From Phycisphaerales bacterium PN19_bin_20 (lineage in GTDB: Bacteria > Planctomycetota > Phycisphaerae > Phycisphaerales > UBA1924), in contig JAJOLK010000018.1 of NCBI GenBank assembly GCA_021173225.1, positions 1 through 64,000 on the forward strand: a stretch of 64,000 bases of DNA, given 5' to 3'. The notes below the pieces were generated by a model. The model worked only from the letters and a program-made list of their open reading frames with translations, did no database searches and was not told where the DNA came from. Positions within the stretch are counted from its first letter, which is position 1. Every line of letters begins with the position of its first letter. Made by a program: the position numbers and the translations under genes. Below, piece by piece: positions 34,094 through 41,372 of the stretch.

Positions 34094-35356
34094 TCAGCAG
34101 CCTTGGGTGAAGCGGCTGATGAACACGATGATGTCGTCGGCGGTCAGCTCGCGGTCACTAAGGGTTGACTGCCCTGGGCCGGCGATGTCGGCGCGGGGGT
34201 CGCGTGAGATGAACCAGTTGACGAACACGATGGTGTCGTCGGCGGTCAGCTCGCCGTCGCCGCCGATGGCGAGGCCCGGGCTGGCGACATCGGGGGTGCA
34301 CGGCGTGGTACGGACGGCGGCCTGAGCGGCGTCAGCAACGAGCGCGAGCCAGGGGGTGACATTGCTGGCGAAGGTGGATTCGGTCGAGATGACGCCTGTG
34401 ATGCCGTCGTCGAGGTCAATGTAGGCTGAGAAGCCGCGCGCGCCGGCGGCGAGTGCGCGTTCGAGGTTGCCTGAGGTTGGGTTGCGCGTCCAGAGCCAGA
34501 CGCCGACGCCGTAGTCGCTGCTGCCGGGCAGGGGGCTGCTGGCGATGGGCATGCCCGGGGTGGTTTGGCGGGTGATGATGGCTTGGGCGCTGGCGGCTGA
34601 GAGAACGCGGAGGTCGGTACCGTCGGGGCGACGGTGCAGGCCGCCGCGGCGGATCATCTCCATGAGTGAGCCGAACTCGCGTGCGGTGGTCTCACACCCG
34701 CCGCCGATGCGCGGGTTGGTGGGGCTGGTGAGCTGGTAGACGGTGGTGCTCATGCCCAGGGGTACGGCGACGCGCTGCTGGAAGAGCGTGTTCCAACCGG
34801 CGGCGGCGTAGGCCTCGAGGGCCGCGCCGGCGACGTGCATCGAGGTGCCGCCGTAGCTGAAGGTGGTGCCTGGCAGGTAGGCCAGCGTGTCGTCTGCGAT
34901 ATCGGCGGCGGCCTGCTGCAGCGTGATGGCGGGGTTGCTGATGGCGGTGCTGAACCCGAACCCTGCGGTGTGCGCGAAGCACTGGCGGATGTTGATGTTC
35001 GACTTGGTGCCGGTGAAGCCGGGCAAGATGGTGCTGACGCGCGTGTCGAGCGTGAAGGGGACGGGGCTGTTGGCGGTCGCGTCGACCATGGCCATGATGA
35101 CGGCGGCGGAGACGGTCTTGGAGGAGCTGTCAGCGTTGGTTGGGCGGTCAATGGTGCCGGTGCCGAAGGCGCGGTGGTAGAAGGGGCGGCCGTCCTTGAG
35201 CAGCAGAAGCTCGAAGCCGCGGATCGGGCTGCCGATCTGCTGGCCGACGAGCGCGTTCTGGCAGAGGTTGGTGACGGCGGAGGTGTCGTACTGCGCGTGG
35301 GCGGCGGCGGCAGCGGAGAGCGCGAGGGCGAAGGCGGCTGCTCGTGCGTGCTTCAT
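34094..35356 (-). CDS. Secreted serine hydrolase (beta-lactamase/transpeptidase-like) with dockerin-like tail
   Basis: A signal peptide (RAAAFALALSAAAAAHAQ) is followed by a serine beta-lactamase-like domain: DSSSKTVSA carries the Ser-x-x-Lys (S77, K80). The Tyr motif is SYGGTSMHVAG (Tyr-x-Gly instead of Tyr-x-Asn), as in a subset of class C-like esterases. The last ~65 residues carry two copies of a 14-residue motif, GELTADDTIVFVNWF and RELTADDIIVFISRF, ending in TQGC. This resembles the calcium-binding dockerin-like repeat seen at C-termini of secreted Phycisphaerae proteins. It is probably an exported esterase or peptidase; the substrate is unknown. Confidence 0.83.
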   Translation of the reverse strand: MKHARAAAFALALSAAAAAHAQYDTSAVTNLCQNALVGQQIGSPIRGFELLLLKDGRPFYHRAFGTGTIDRPTNADSSSKTVSAAVIMAMVDATANSPVPFTLDTRVSTILPGFTGTKSNINIRQCFAHTAGFGFSTAISNPAITLQQAAADIADDTLAYLPGTTFSYGGTSMHVAGAALEAYAAAGWNTLFQQRVAVPLGMSTTVYQLTSPTNPRIGGGCETTAREFGSLMEMIRRGGLHRRPDGTDLRVLSAASAQAIITRQTTPGMPIASSPLPGSSDYGVGVWLWTRNPTSGNLERALAAGARGFSAYIDLDDGITGVISTESTFASNVTPWLALVADAAQAAVRTTPCTPDVASPGLAIGGDGELTADDTIVFVNWFISRDPRADIAGPGQSTLSDRELTADDIIVFISRFTQGC

Positions 35357-35495
35357 GGGGTGGTTCTGGGGTCAAAGTGGAGCGTGGTTGGGCCGACGGT
35401 GTCATCGCCATCTGGAGTGCCGTAACGCAGGATCAACGCAGCGATTGGGTGACGATTGCCGATGGGCGGCGGGGGCGTGAGCGTTGGTGGAGGGT

Positions 35496-36515
35496 TCACG
35501 TTTCTGAGGCGGCGGAGGCGCTTGCGAGGGTGGGCGTGTTCTGGGTCGGTTTGGGTGTCGGCGTGCGTCCGGCCCAGAGCATGACGATCGCGCCGGTGAC
35601 GCCAACGAGCCCGGCGGCCCACTGCGCGGGGGCGAGGCGTTCGTCAAAGAGCAGTGTCGAGCCCACGGCGGTGAGCACCGGCTGAAGCTGGATGACCCCG
35701 ACGGTCATCGAGACGCCCAGGCGGCGGAGGCTGGCGTAATAGCTGACGTGGCTGATGGCGATCCCGATGAAGGCCGAGGCGATGAGCTTGACCCACTGCG
35801 CGGTGCTGAGGTCAAGTGCGGTCATGGCGTGGTGGGTGCCGAAGGTCAGGCCCATGAGGATTGCGCCGATGGCGGTGAACTGACAGGTGACGCCGAAGGC
35901 GACCACGGGCGTGTAGCGTGAGAGGTAGTAGCGGACGCTGAGGCCGTAGCCGGCGAAGAGGACGCCCGCGAGCAGGCTGATGCCCACGCCGAGGTAGAAG
36001 CGGGTGTCGCCGGTGAGGCCCGGGGCGATGAGGTTGGCCGTGGGCGCGGCGTTATTTGTGCCATCTCGGAACGCGAAGAGCCCGACGGAGCCGAGTACGA
36101 CCAGCGCGACGCCCAGCCAATATCTGGGCGAGCGCAGCAAGCCGCGCTCAGCGGGGAAGAGCATGTAGGCCCCGAGGGTGACGAAGATGATCTGGACGCG
36201 GAAGACAAACGAGAAGAAGCCGGGGTCAAGCAGGCTTGGGCCCCAGGCAAAGCAGGTCTGCCCGGCGATGTTGAAGGCGACGGGGACGATGGTGGCGCGG
36301 GCGATGCCCTTGGGTAGGTTGCCCGCGCGCCAGGTGAAGGCGAGCAGCGGGAGCCAGAACGCCGCCGAGATGAAGTAGCGCCAGGCGTTGGAGGTGAACG
36401 GGTCGAGCCCGAAGGAGGCGAAGTCTCGCAGGAACAGGGGGACGCTGGCCCATGAGAGCAGCGTGAAGGCAATGAGCCAGATGCCTGCGGCGCGTGGGCT
36501 GTTCTGGGTGCTCAT
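35496..36515 (-). CDS. EamA/RhaT family transporter
   Basis: The product is 339 aa with ten hydrophobic segments in two EamA halves. The first half begins WLIAFTLLSWASVPLFLRDFASFG; the second half contains FIGIAISHVSYYASLRRLGVS and ends GLVGVTGAIVMLWAGR. The drug/metabolite transporter superfamily typically exports amino acids or nucleotide-related compounds; the substrate is not predictable. ATG 36515 (MSTQNSPRAAG) is used. The tandem repeat at 36551-36590 lies just upstream and may include its promoter. Confidence 0.88.
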   Translation of the reverse strand: MSTQNSPRAAGIWLIAFTLLSWASVPLFLRDFASFGLDPFTSNAWRYFISAAFWLPLLAFTWRAGNLPKGIARATIVPVAFNIAGQTCFAWGPSLLDPGFFSFVFRVQIIFVTLGAYMLFPAERGLLRSPRYWLGVALVVLGSVGLFAFRDGTNNAAPTANLIAPGLTGDTRFYLGVGISLLAGVLFAGYGLSVRYYLSRYTPVVAFGVTCQFTAIGAILMGLTFGTHHAMTALDLSTAQWVKLIASAFIGIAISHVSYYASLRRLGVSMTVGVIQLQPVLTAVGSTLLFDERLAPAQWAAGLVGVTGAIVMLWAGRTPTPKPTQNTPTLASASAASET

Positions 36516-36550
36516 TGAGGGGCACGGTAGACCGAGCGTGTGGGGCCCTC

Positions 36551-36590
36551 GCCAAGAGTGTGGGGCGCTTGCCAAGTGTGTGGGGCGCTT
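36551..36590. repeat. Direct repeat, 2 x 20 bp with partial third
   Basis: GCCAAGAGTGTGGGGCGCTT is followed by GCCAAGTGTGTGGGGCGCTT (one mismatch). A partial, mutated copy precedes at 36536-36550. It lies upstream of the EamA start codon. Confidence 0.88.
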
Positions 36591-36608
36591 GCTCAACACG
36601 CGAACGCG

Positions 36609-37700
36609 CTAGCCCAGCACGCCGGCGCGGCGGAGCGGGCCGAGGATGACGTCTTGCGCGCTGGCGTCGGTGGTGAGCAGCGAGTGGCGGATGCCGCGGG
36701 CGGTGCAGAACGCTTGGGCGTCTTGGACGAAGGCGGCGGCGCGTTGGCGGTAGGCCTGAAGTGCGGCGGTGCTGACGGTGAGTTCGAGGCTCTTGGCGGT
36801 CTCGGCGTCGAGCAGGCGGAGGTCGCCGGTGATCGCGGCGCGGGCTGAGCTGGCCATTTCTTTGGCGGGGTCGAGCTCCCCGGGGGTCAGCGTGTGCAGC
36901 AGCAGCGCGTCATACCCGCTGGCCTGGGTCAGGAACTTGAGGCCCGTGGCGTAGCCGGGCTCGAAGGCTGGCGGGCTCTGGCCGCGGGGTGCCAGCAGCG
37001 GCGCAATCAGCAAGTCACTGGCGAGGATGACCACGCCCTTGCCGGTAGTGGTAGCGGCGAGCTGGCGGAGGGCGGCGGCGAAGCGGTCGGCGGGGCTGTT
37101 GGGGGTGCCGCTAACCGGCGCGCTGTCGCGGGCCGAGGCCAGGTGCGATGCCTCGGGGATGGCCAGCACGTCGCGGAGCATGGCGACAAGGCGCGGGGTG
37201 GCGGCGCGTCCGCGCGCGGGCGGGAGCGTGAGCGTGCCGAGGGCTGAGAGCGCGGGCAGGTGCTCACGCGCGCGCTCGGGCAGGCCGATGATGCTGAGGC
37301 TCACGCGGTTGTTGCTTGACAGGGCCAGGCACCCGACGGCGGCTAAGACCCTGGCGGCGGCGAGCAGCTTGCTGGGGTCACCCGCGCGCATGCTGGCGCT
37401 GGCGTCAAGCACAAGCTGGACGCAGAGGTCCTCTTCTTCCTGGAACACCTTGATAAAGAGCCGGTCTGTGCGCGCGTAGACGTTCCAATCTACGTGGCGC
37501 AGGTCGTCGCCCGGGGCGTAGGGGCGGAAGTCTTCAAACTCGACGGAGCGTCCGCGGCGTTTGCTGCGGCGCTCACCCTGCAGACGCCCGGCAAGGACGC
37601 GGCGCGAGCGGACGTCAAGCGACTCGATCCGCGCGGCCAGTGCCGGGGGCAGGATGTCGTTGGGGTCGGGCGGCGCGCTGGAACGCGGGCGGATGAGCAC
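36609..37700 (-). CDS. DUF58 domain protein
   Basis: The 363-aa product has the DUF58 signature: RRVLAGRLQGERRSKRRGRSVEF, then EDFRPYAPGDDLRHVDWNVYARTDRLFIK, and a von Willebrand A-like strand VQLVLDASASMR (metal-site-like DxSxS). DUF58 proteins normally sit beside MoxR AAA ATPases and take part in protein-complex assembly or cell-envelope functions; no MoxR is nearby. GTG 37700 is favoured because an upstream TTG would add poorly conserved residues. Confidence 0.87.
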   Translation of the reverse strand: MLIRPRSSAPPDPNDILPPALAARIESLDVRSRRVLAGRLQGERRSKRRGRSVEFEDFRPYAPGDDLRHVDWNVYARTDRLFIKVFQEEEDLCVQLVLDASASMRAGDPSKLLAAARVLAAVGCLALSSNNRVSLSIIGLPERAREHLPALSALGTLTLPPARGRAATPRLVAMLRDVLAIPEASHLASARDSAPVSGTPNSPADRFAAALRQLAATTTGKGVVILASDLLIAPLLAPRGQSPPAFEPGYATGLKFLTQASGYDALLLHTLTPGELDPAKEMASSARAAITGDLRLLDAETAKSLELTVSTAALQAYRQRAAAFVQDAQAFCTARGIRHSLLTTDASAQDVILGPLRRAGVLG

Positions 37701-37802
37701 GCTTTGAGCGTATGGCGTGGGTGGGTCCGAGATGCGGGCTGGGCAATTGCAAAGCTGGCGTAGGCGCAACGCGGAAGGGAGGCTTTCAGTCAGGAGTCTC
37801 GT

Positions 37803-38234
37803 GTGATCACCAGCAGTTCAAGTGTGCATGGGCCGAGCATGTTCGGCCAGGCCGGGTTTGGCCAAGCGGGGTTTAGCCAGGCGGGGTTCGGCGCGTTCGC
37901 GGAGCGGATGACCGGTGTGGGCGATGCGGCGGTGTTGAGATCGGCGCTGGGGTTTGCGAGCCGTGCGTCGGTGCTTGAGGGCGCGTTCGACCCCGCGCCG
38001 GACTTCTTAAGTGCGGTGCGTCGCTACGCGGTGATGGACCAGGCGGCGTTCAGCAGCGTCACGCAGGCCGGGCTCTCGGGGTTGTTCGGCGGGCTGATCG
38101 ACAAGCCGCTGAGCAATGAGCAGCTCGCGTCGCGGCTTTGGGAGTCGGCGGGGCTCAGCGGCCAAGGCGGTTGGGGCGGGCAGCGGAGTTCGTGGTGGGA
38201 CTCGGTCCCGGGCCTGATCGATGTGACGGCGTGA
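37803..38234 (+). CDS. Hypothetical protein with an N-terminal FGQAG repeat
   Basis: The 143-aa product has no clear family. Residues ~14-30 are FGQAGFGQAGFSQAGFG, encoded by a 15-bp tandem repeat. The central part is a plausible helical region (AVLRSALGFASRASVLEGAFD; DFLSAVRRYAVMDQAAFSSV), and the end has a Gly/Trp segment (GGWGGQRSSWWD). GTG 37803 is the start; ATG 37839 just before the repeats is an alternative. It lies between divergent DUF58 and convergent DUF1015 genes. No function is suggested. Confidence 0.6.
   Translation: MITSSSSVHGPSMFGQAGFGQAGFSQAGFGAFAERMTGVGDAAVLRSALGFASRASVLEGAFDPAPDFLSAVRRYAVMDQAAFSSVTQAGLSGLFGGLIDKPLSNEQLASRLWESAGLSGQGGWGGQRSSWWDSVPGLIDVTA
37842..37886. repeat. 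Tandem array, 3 x 15 bp in a hypothetical gene
   Basis: TTCGGCCAGGCCGGG, TTTGGCCAAGCGGGG and TTTAGCCAGGCGGGG are consecutive in-frame units, each encoding Phe-Gly/Ser-Gln-Ala-Gly. Confidence 0.9.
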
Positions 38235-38248
38235 GCGCGAGCGCGGCG

Positions 38249-39649
38249 CTACTTCAGCGCGTGCATGAACAGCCCGGTAGCGAGCTTGGGGTAGAAGAAC
38301 GTGCTCTTCTGCGGCATCAGCTCGCCAGCGACGCAGATTTCACGCACGGCCTGCAGCGGCGTGGGATCAACGATGACCGCGAGCTGGGCGGCGAAGTCGG
38401 CCCCGCCGCCGGCGCTGGTCTGCTCGCCCTTGCCGATGGCCTGAACCTCTTCAATACTGTGCGGGAACGCCCAACGGACGCTGGCGGTTGCGTGAGGGCC
38501 GGTTTGGAGGCCCATGAGCTTGGCCTCGCAGATCCGCTCGACGATCAGGTGCTGGCAGAGGGCTACGTCAAGCGTACGCCAAGCTTCCGGCTTCTCGGAG
38601 AACTGGTCTTTGAGCGGGTCGGCGTGCGTGGGTGAGGCGATGAAGGCGTGCCCGGACTCAAAGTCGTAAAGGCCCAGCACGTTGCGGCCCTGGTGGCGGG
38701 CGGTGGTCTTCATCACGCCGGTAATGGTGCCGAGGCCGCCCTTGACGGGCGTGAGGTCGAGCACGCCCTTGCTGGCGCGCTCAAAGGCCGCCCATGAATA
38801 GCCCGGCATCCCGGCGAGCACACGGTGGGTGGGGCCGATGACCAGCCCTGCGTCGTGCATAGAGACGAGCACGAACATGCAGCGCTTGGCGGGGTGCGCT
38901 ACGGGGAGTGGACCTTGGGCCGCTTCGAGCTGTGCGAGGTAGCTTTGGGCCGTGGTGTAGCGATGGTGCCCGTCGGCGATAAAGACGTCTTCGCCCGCGA
39001 GGTCACCTTCGAGCTGCGCGAGAAGCGTTTGGTCGTCGACGGCCCAAAGCTCATGCAGGGTGCCGTCGTCGGTCCGCGCGGTGACGTCTGGCGGGTGGAG
39101 GGCGGCGATGTGTGCGAGGCGTTGTGCGGCGTGGCGTTTAGCGTCCGGGTGCAGGCCGAAGATGGGCGAGAGCTGGGTGCCGGTGGCGTTCATAAGGGCC
39201 AGGCGATCTTCTTTGGGCCCGCTGAAGGTTTGCTCATGCGGGAGGATGCCGCCGCCGGGGCGTTTGCCGAAGGGCTGGACGTCAAGGGTGCAGACCAGGC
39301 CGGTGCGGGCGTGACGCGTGCCGGCGAAATCGAAGCTCTGGCGGTAGACGAACTTGCAGGATGTTGAGCGTTTGGCCAGGGTGCCGTTGGAGAGATAGCT
39401 GGTGAGGCGCAGGGCGGCGGAGGCGTATGCGGAGTCTGGCCCGAGGGCCTTGGCGGGGAGGTGGGGCAGGTCGATGGCGACGATGTTGGCCGGGTTCTTG
39501 GCCAGCAGGATGGCCTTGCCGGCTGCGTCTAAAACGTCGTACGGCGGGGCGATGAGGTCTGAGGCATCGATCGGGATGCCTTGGCGTGCGGCGGGGGCGC
39601 TGAGCAGTCGGCCGTATTGGATGGCGCTGAAGGGATGGATGTGCGGCAT
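38249..39649 (-). CDS. DUF1015 family protein
   Basis: The 466-aa product shows the DUF1015 (formerly HSP33-like) hallmarks: IHPFSAIQY at the start, LIAPPYDVL, GLVCTLDVQPFG, ILPHEQTFSGPKEDRLALM, and DGHHRYTTA. The family is widespread and often lies beside serine or amino-acid metabolism genes, but its function is not established. ATG 39649 (MPHIHPF) is used. Confidence 0.9.
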   Translation of the reverse strand: MPHIHPFSAIQYGRLLSAPAARQGIPIDASDLIAPPYDVLDAAGKAILLAKNPANIVAIDLPHLPAKALGPDSAYASAALRLTSYLSNGTLAKRSTSCKFVYRQSFDFAGTRHARTGLVCTLDVQPFGKRPGGGILPHEQTFSGPKEDRLALMNATGTQLSPIFGLHPDAKRHAAQRLAHIAALHPPDVTARTDDGTLHELWAVDDQTLLAQLEGDLAGEDVFIADGHHRYTTAQSYLAQLEAAQGPLPVAHPAKRCMFVLVSMHDAGLVIGPTHRVLAGMPGYSWAAFERASKGVLDLTPVKGGLGTITGVMKTTARHQGRNVLGLYDFESGHAFIASPTHADPLKDQFSEKPEAWRTLDVALCQHLIVERICEAKLMGLQTGPHATASVRWAFPHSIEEVQAIGKGEQTSAGGGADFAAQLAVIVDPTPLQAVREICVAGELMPQKSTFFYPKLATGLFMHALK

Positions 39650-39756
39650 GGAGGGAGCGTAGCGAACGGTGCCGGGCGCGGGCATAGGGGAGGGCTGGGG
39701 GCGATGGGTGCTGGTCTAGATCGCAACGACACGGGCACCATCGGCTATAAACCGGT

Positions 39757-41262
39757 GTGCGTGATTCAGTTGCAGTTTGGAGCTTGGTGGTGCGGGCGCG
39801 GTGGGTGCGGCTGATGGCGGTGGCGCTGGCGGCCAGTTGGGGCGCGCTGGTGCCGCGGGCAGCGGGCGCGCCTGATGTGGGCGGCGATGCCGCCTCGGTG
39901 GTGGCCCTGAGCGTGCATCGTCGCGCGGGGGTGACGAGCCTTGAACTGAGCAACGGCGTGCATGTTCACGCGCGGGCGATGGTCGGCCAGCCCGACGTGC
40001 TCATCAGCGTGCTGCTGGCGGGGACTGAGCTGCGCGAGCTGCCCAGCGAGCGGGGGATGACCGGGCTGATTGCGGCATCTCTGCAAGAGCCCAGCGGGTC
40101 CTGGACGGCGAGGGCGACTCCAGAGGGGCTTGTGCTGCGGGCCCGGTGTGAGCCGGCGGACCTGGCCTCGACGCTGCGGGCCCTGGTTGCCACACTGGAC
40201 CGGCCCGAGCTGGACGCCGTGCGGTTTGAATTGGCCCGCGCGGAGCGGGTGGCGCTGGCAGGCCAGAGCAGCGCGCAGCGTCAGGTTGCTGGTGCCATGC
40301 TGGGGCTGATTGCGCCCGGGGCAGAGGGCGCGCTGGGCCCGCCGACGGCCGAGGCGCTGGCGGCGCTGACGGTCGAGCGTGCGCGGGTTGTGGCCGGCGA
40401 TCTTGCGGGGGTAAGCGCCGTTGATGTGGCGATTGTGGGACAAATTCAGGTGCAAGATGCGCTGCGCGAGGCGCGGGCGGTGCTTGGCGCAGTGCGCGCG
40501 CGTGTGCGTGATCGCCTTGATGAGCGCCGGGGCATCGAGCGTGAGCCGGGCAAGGACGTAGAGGTGGTGGGGCGGCTACCCGCGGGGCAGGTGATGGTGA
40601 GCGTGAGTGTACCGGCCGCCTCGCTGGCGGCGCTGCGCCAGAGCCGCGCGGGGCTTATTGCCGCGGTGCTTATGGAGGGCGAGCTGCGTGCGAGTGCGCG
40701 GCAGGCGGGCGTTGACACAATGCTGGTGGTCGCCAGCCCCCTGCCCGGGCGGGTCTATCCGAAGCTGGGCCTGTGCGTGGGGACGATGCTGGTGCGGGTT
40801 GAGCCGGAGCTTGCGCAGCAGACGGGGCGGAAGCTGGCGGCGTCGGTGCGCGAGCGGCTAACGCAGGTTGCGGCGCGCGGGCCAGAAGCCGAGGCGCTCA
40901 AGGCGGCGCGTGCGCGGGTGGTTCGCGAGGCGCACCAGCGGCTAGGTGAGCGCGAGTATTGGGGCGGGGCGCTCCCGGCGGCGTGGTTTTTGGGTGTGCA
41001 CATCGACGAGCTCGGGGAAGCGCCGGAGGTGCTCGCGACTTTGAGCATCGATGAGGTGGCGCACGAGGTGTCGGCGTGGGGGCGCCCTGGCGCGGTGACG
41101 ACCGTGGTGCTGTGGCCCGGGCCGGCTGCCGCGCGTGGACGGGTGGGCGGCGGCGGCGCAGCAGGTGGGGGTGAGGGTGATGATGGCGGTGAATCTGATC
41201 GCGTTCCGACGGCGGAACCGGGAGCGGGTGGCGTACCGCGGCCGGGTGTATCGATTCCGTGA
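39757..41262 (+). CDS. M16-like protein lacking the zinc motif
   Basis: A likely signal peptide (MAVALAASWGALVPRAAGA, starting at ATG 39814; GTG 39757 upstream is used here) precedes an insulinase-like alpha/beta domain. LELSNGVHVHAR is the typical N-terminal strand of M16 proteins, but where HxxEH should lie the sequence reads ERGMTGLIAASLQEPSG. There is no catalytic His/Glu pair. The second half (LPAGQVMVSVSVPAASLAAL) fits the M16 C-domain. The C-terminus is a Gly/Glu/Asp-rich tail. The stop overlaps a GTG (41259) in frame with the next gene, a complete M16 peptidase, suggesting a functional pair. Confidence 0.75.
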   Translation: MRDSVAVWSLVVRARWVRLMAVALAASWGALVPRAAGAPDVGGDAASVVALSVHRRAGVTSLELSNGVHVHARAMVGQPDVLISVLLAGTELRELPSERGMTGLIAASLQEPSGSWTARATPEGLVLRARCEPADLASTLRALVATLDRPELDAVRFELARAERVALAGQSSAQRQVAGAMLGLIAPGAEGALGPPTAEALAALTVERARVVAGDLAGVSAVDVAIVGQIQVQDALREARAVLGAVRARVRDRLDERRGIEREPGKDVEVVGRLPAGQVMVSVSVPAASLAALRQSRAGLIAAVLMEGELRASARQAGVDTMLVVASPLPGRVYPKLGLCVGTMLVRVEPELAQQTGRKLAASVRERLTQVAARGPEAEALKAARARVVREAHQRLGEREYWGGALPAAWFLGVHIDELGEAPEVLATLSIDEVAHEVSAWGRPGAVTTVVLWPGPAAARGRVGGGGAAGGGEGDDGGESDRVPTAEPGAGGVPRPGVSIP

Positions 41263-41372
41263 GGGGCAGAAGGCTCGCGCAGCGACCCCTAGACTTGTCG
41301 ATCCCTACGCCTGCGTCTGGCCGGTGCATTGTTGTGCGCGGGCCGGGTTGGGCGGATTTCCGAGGCACATAC

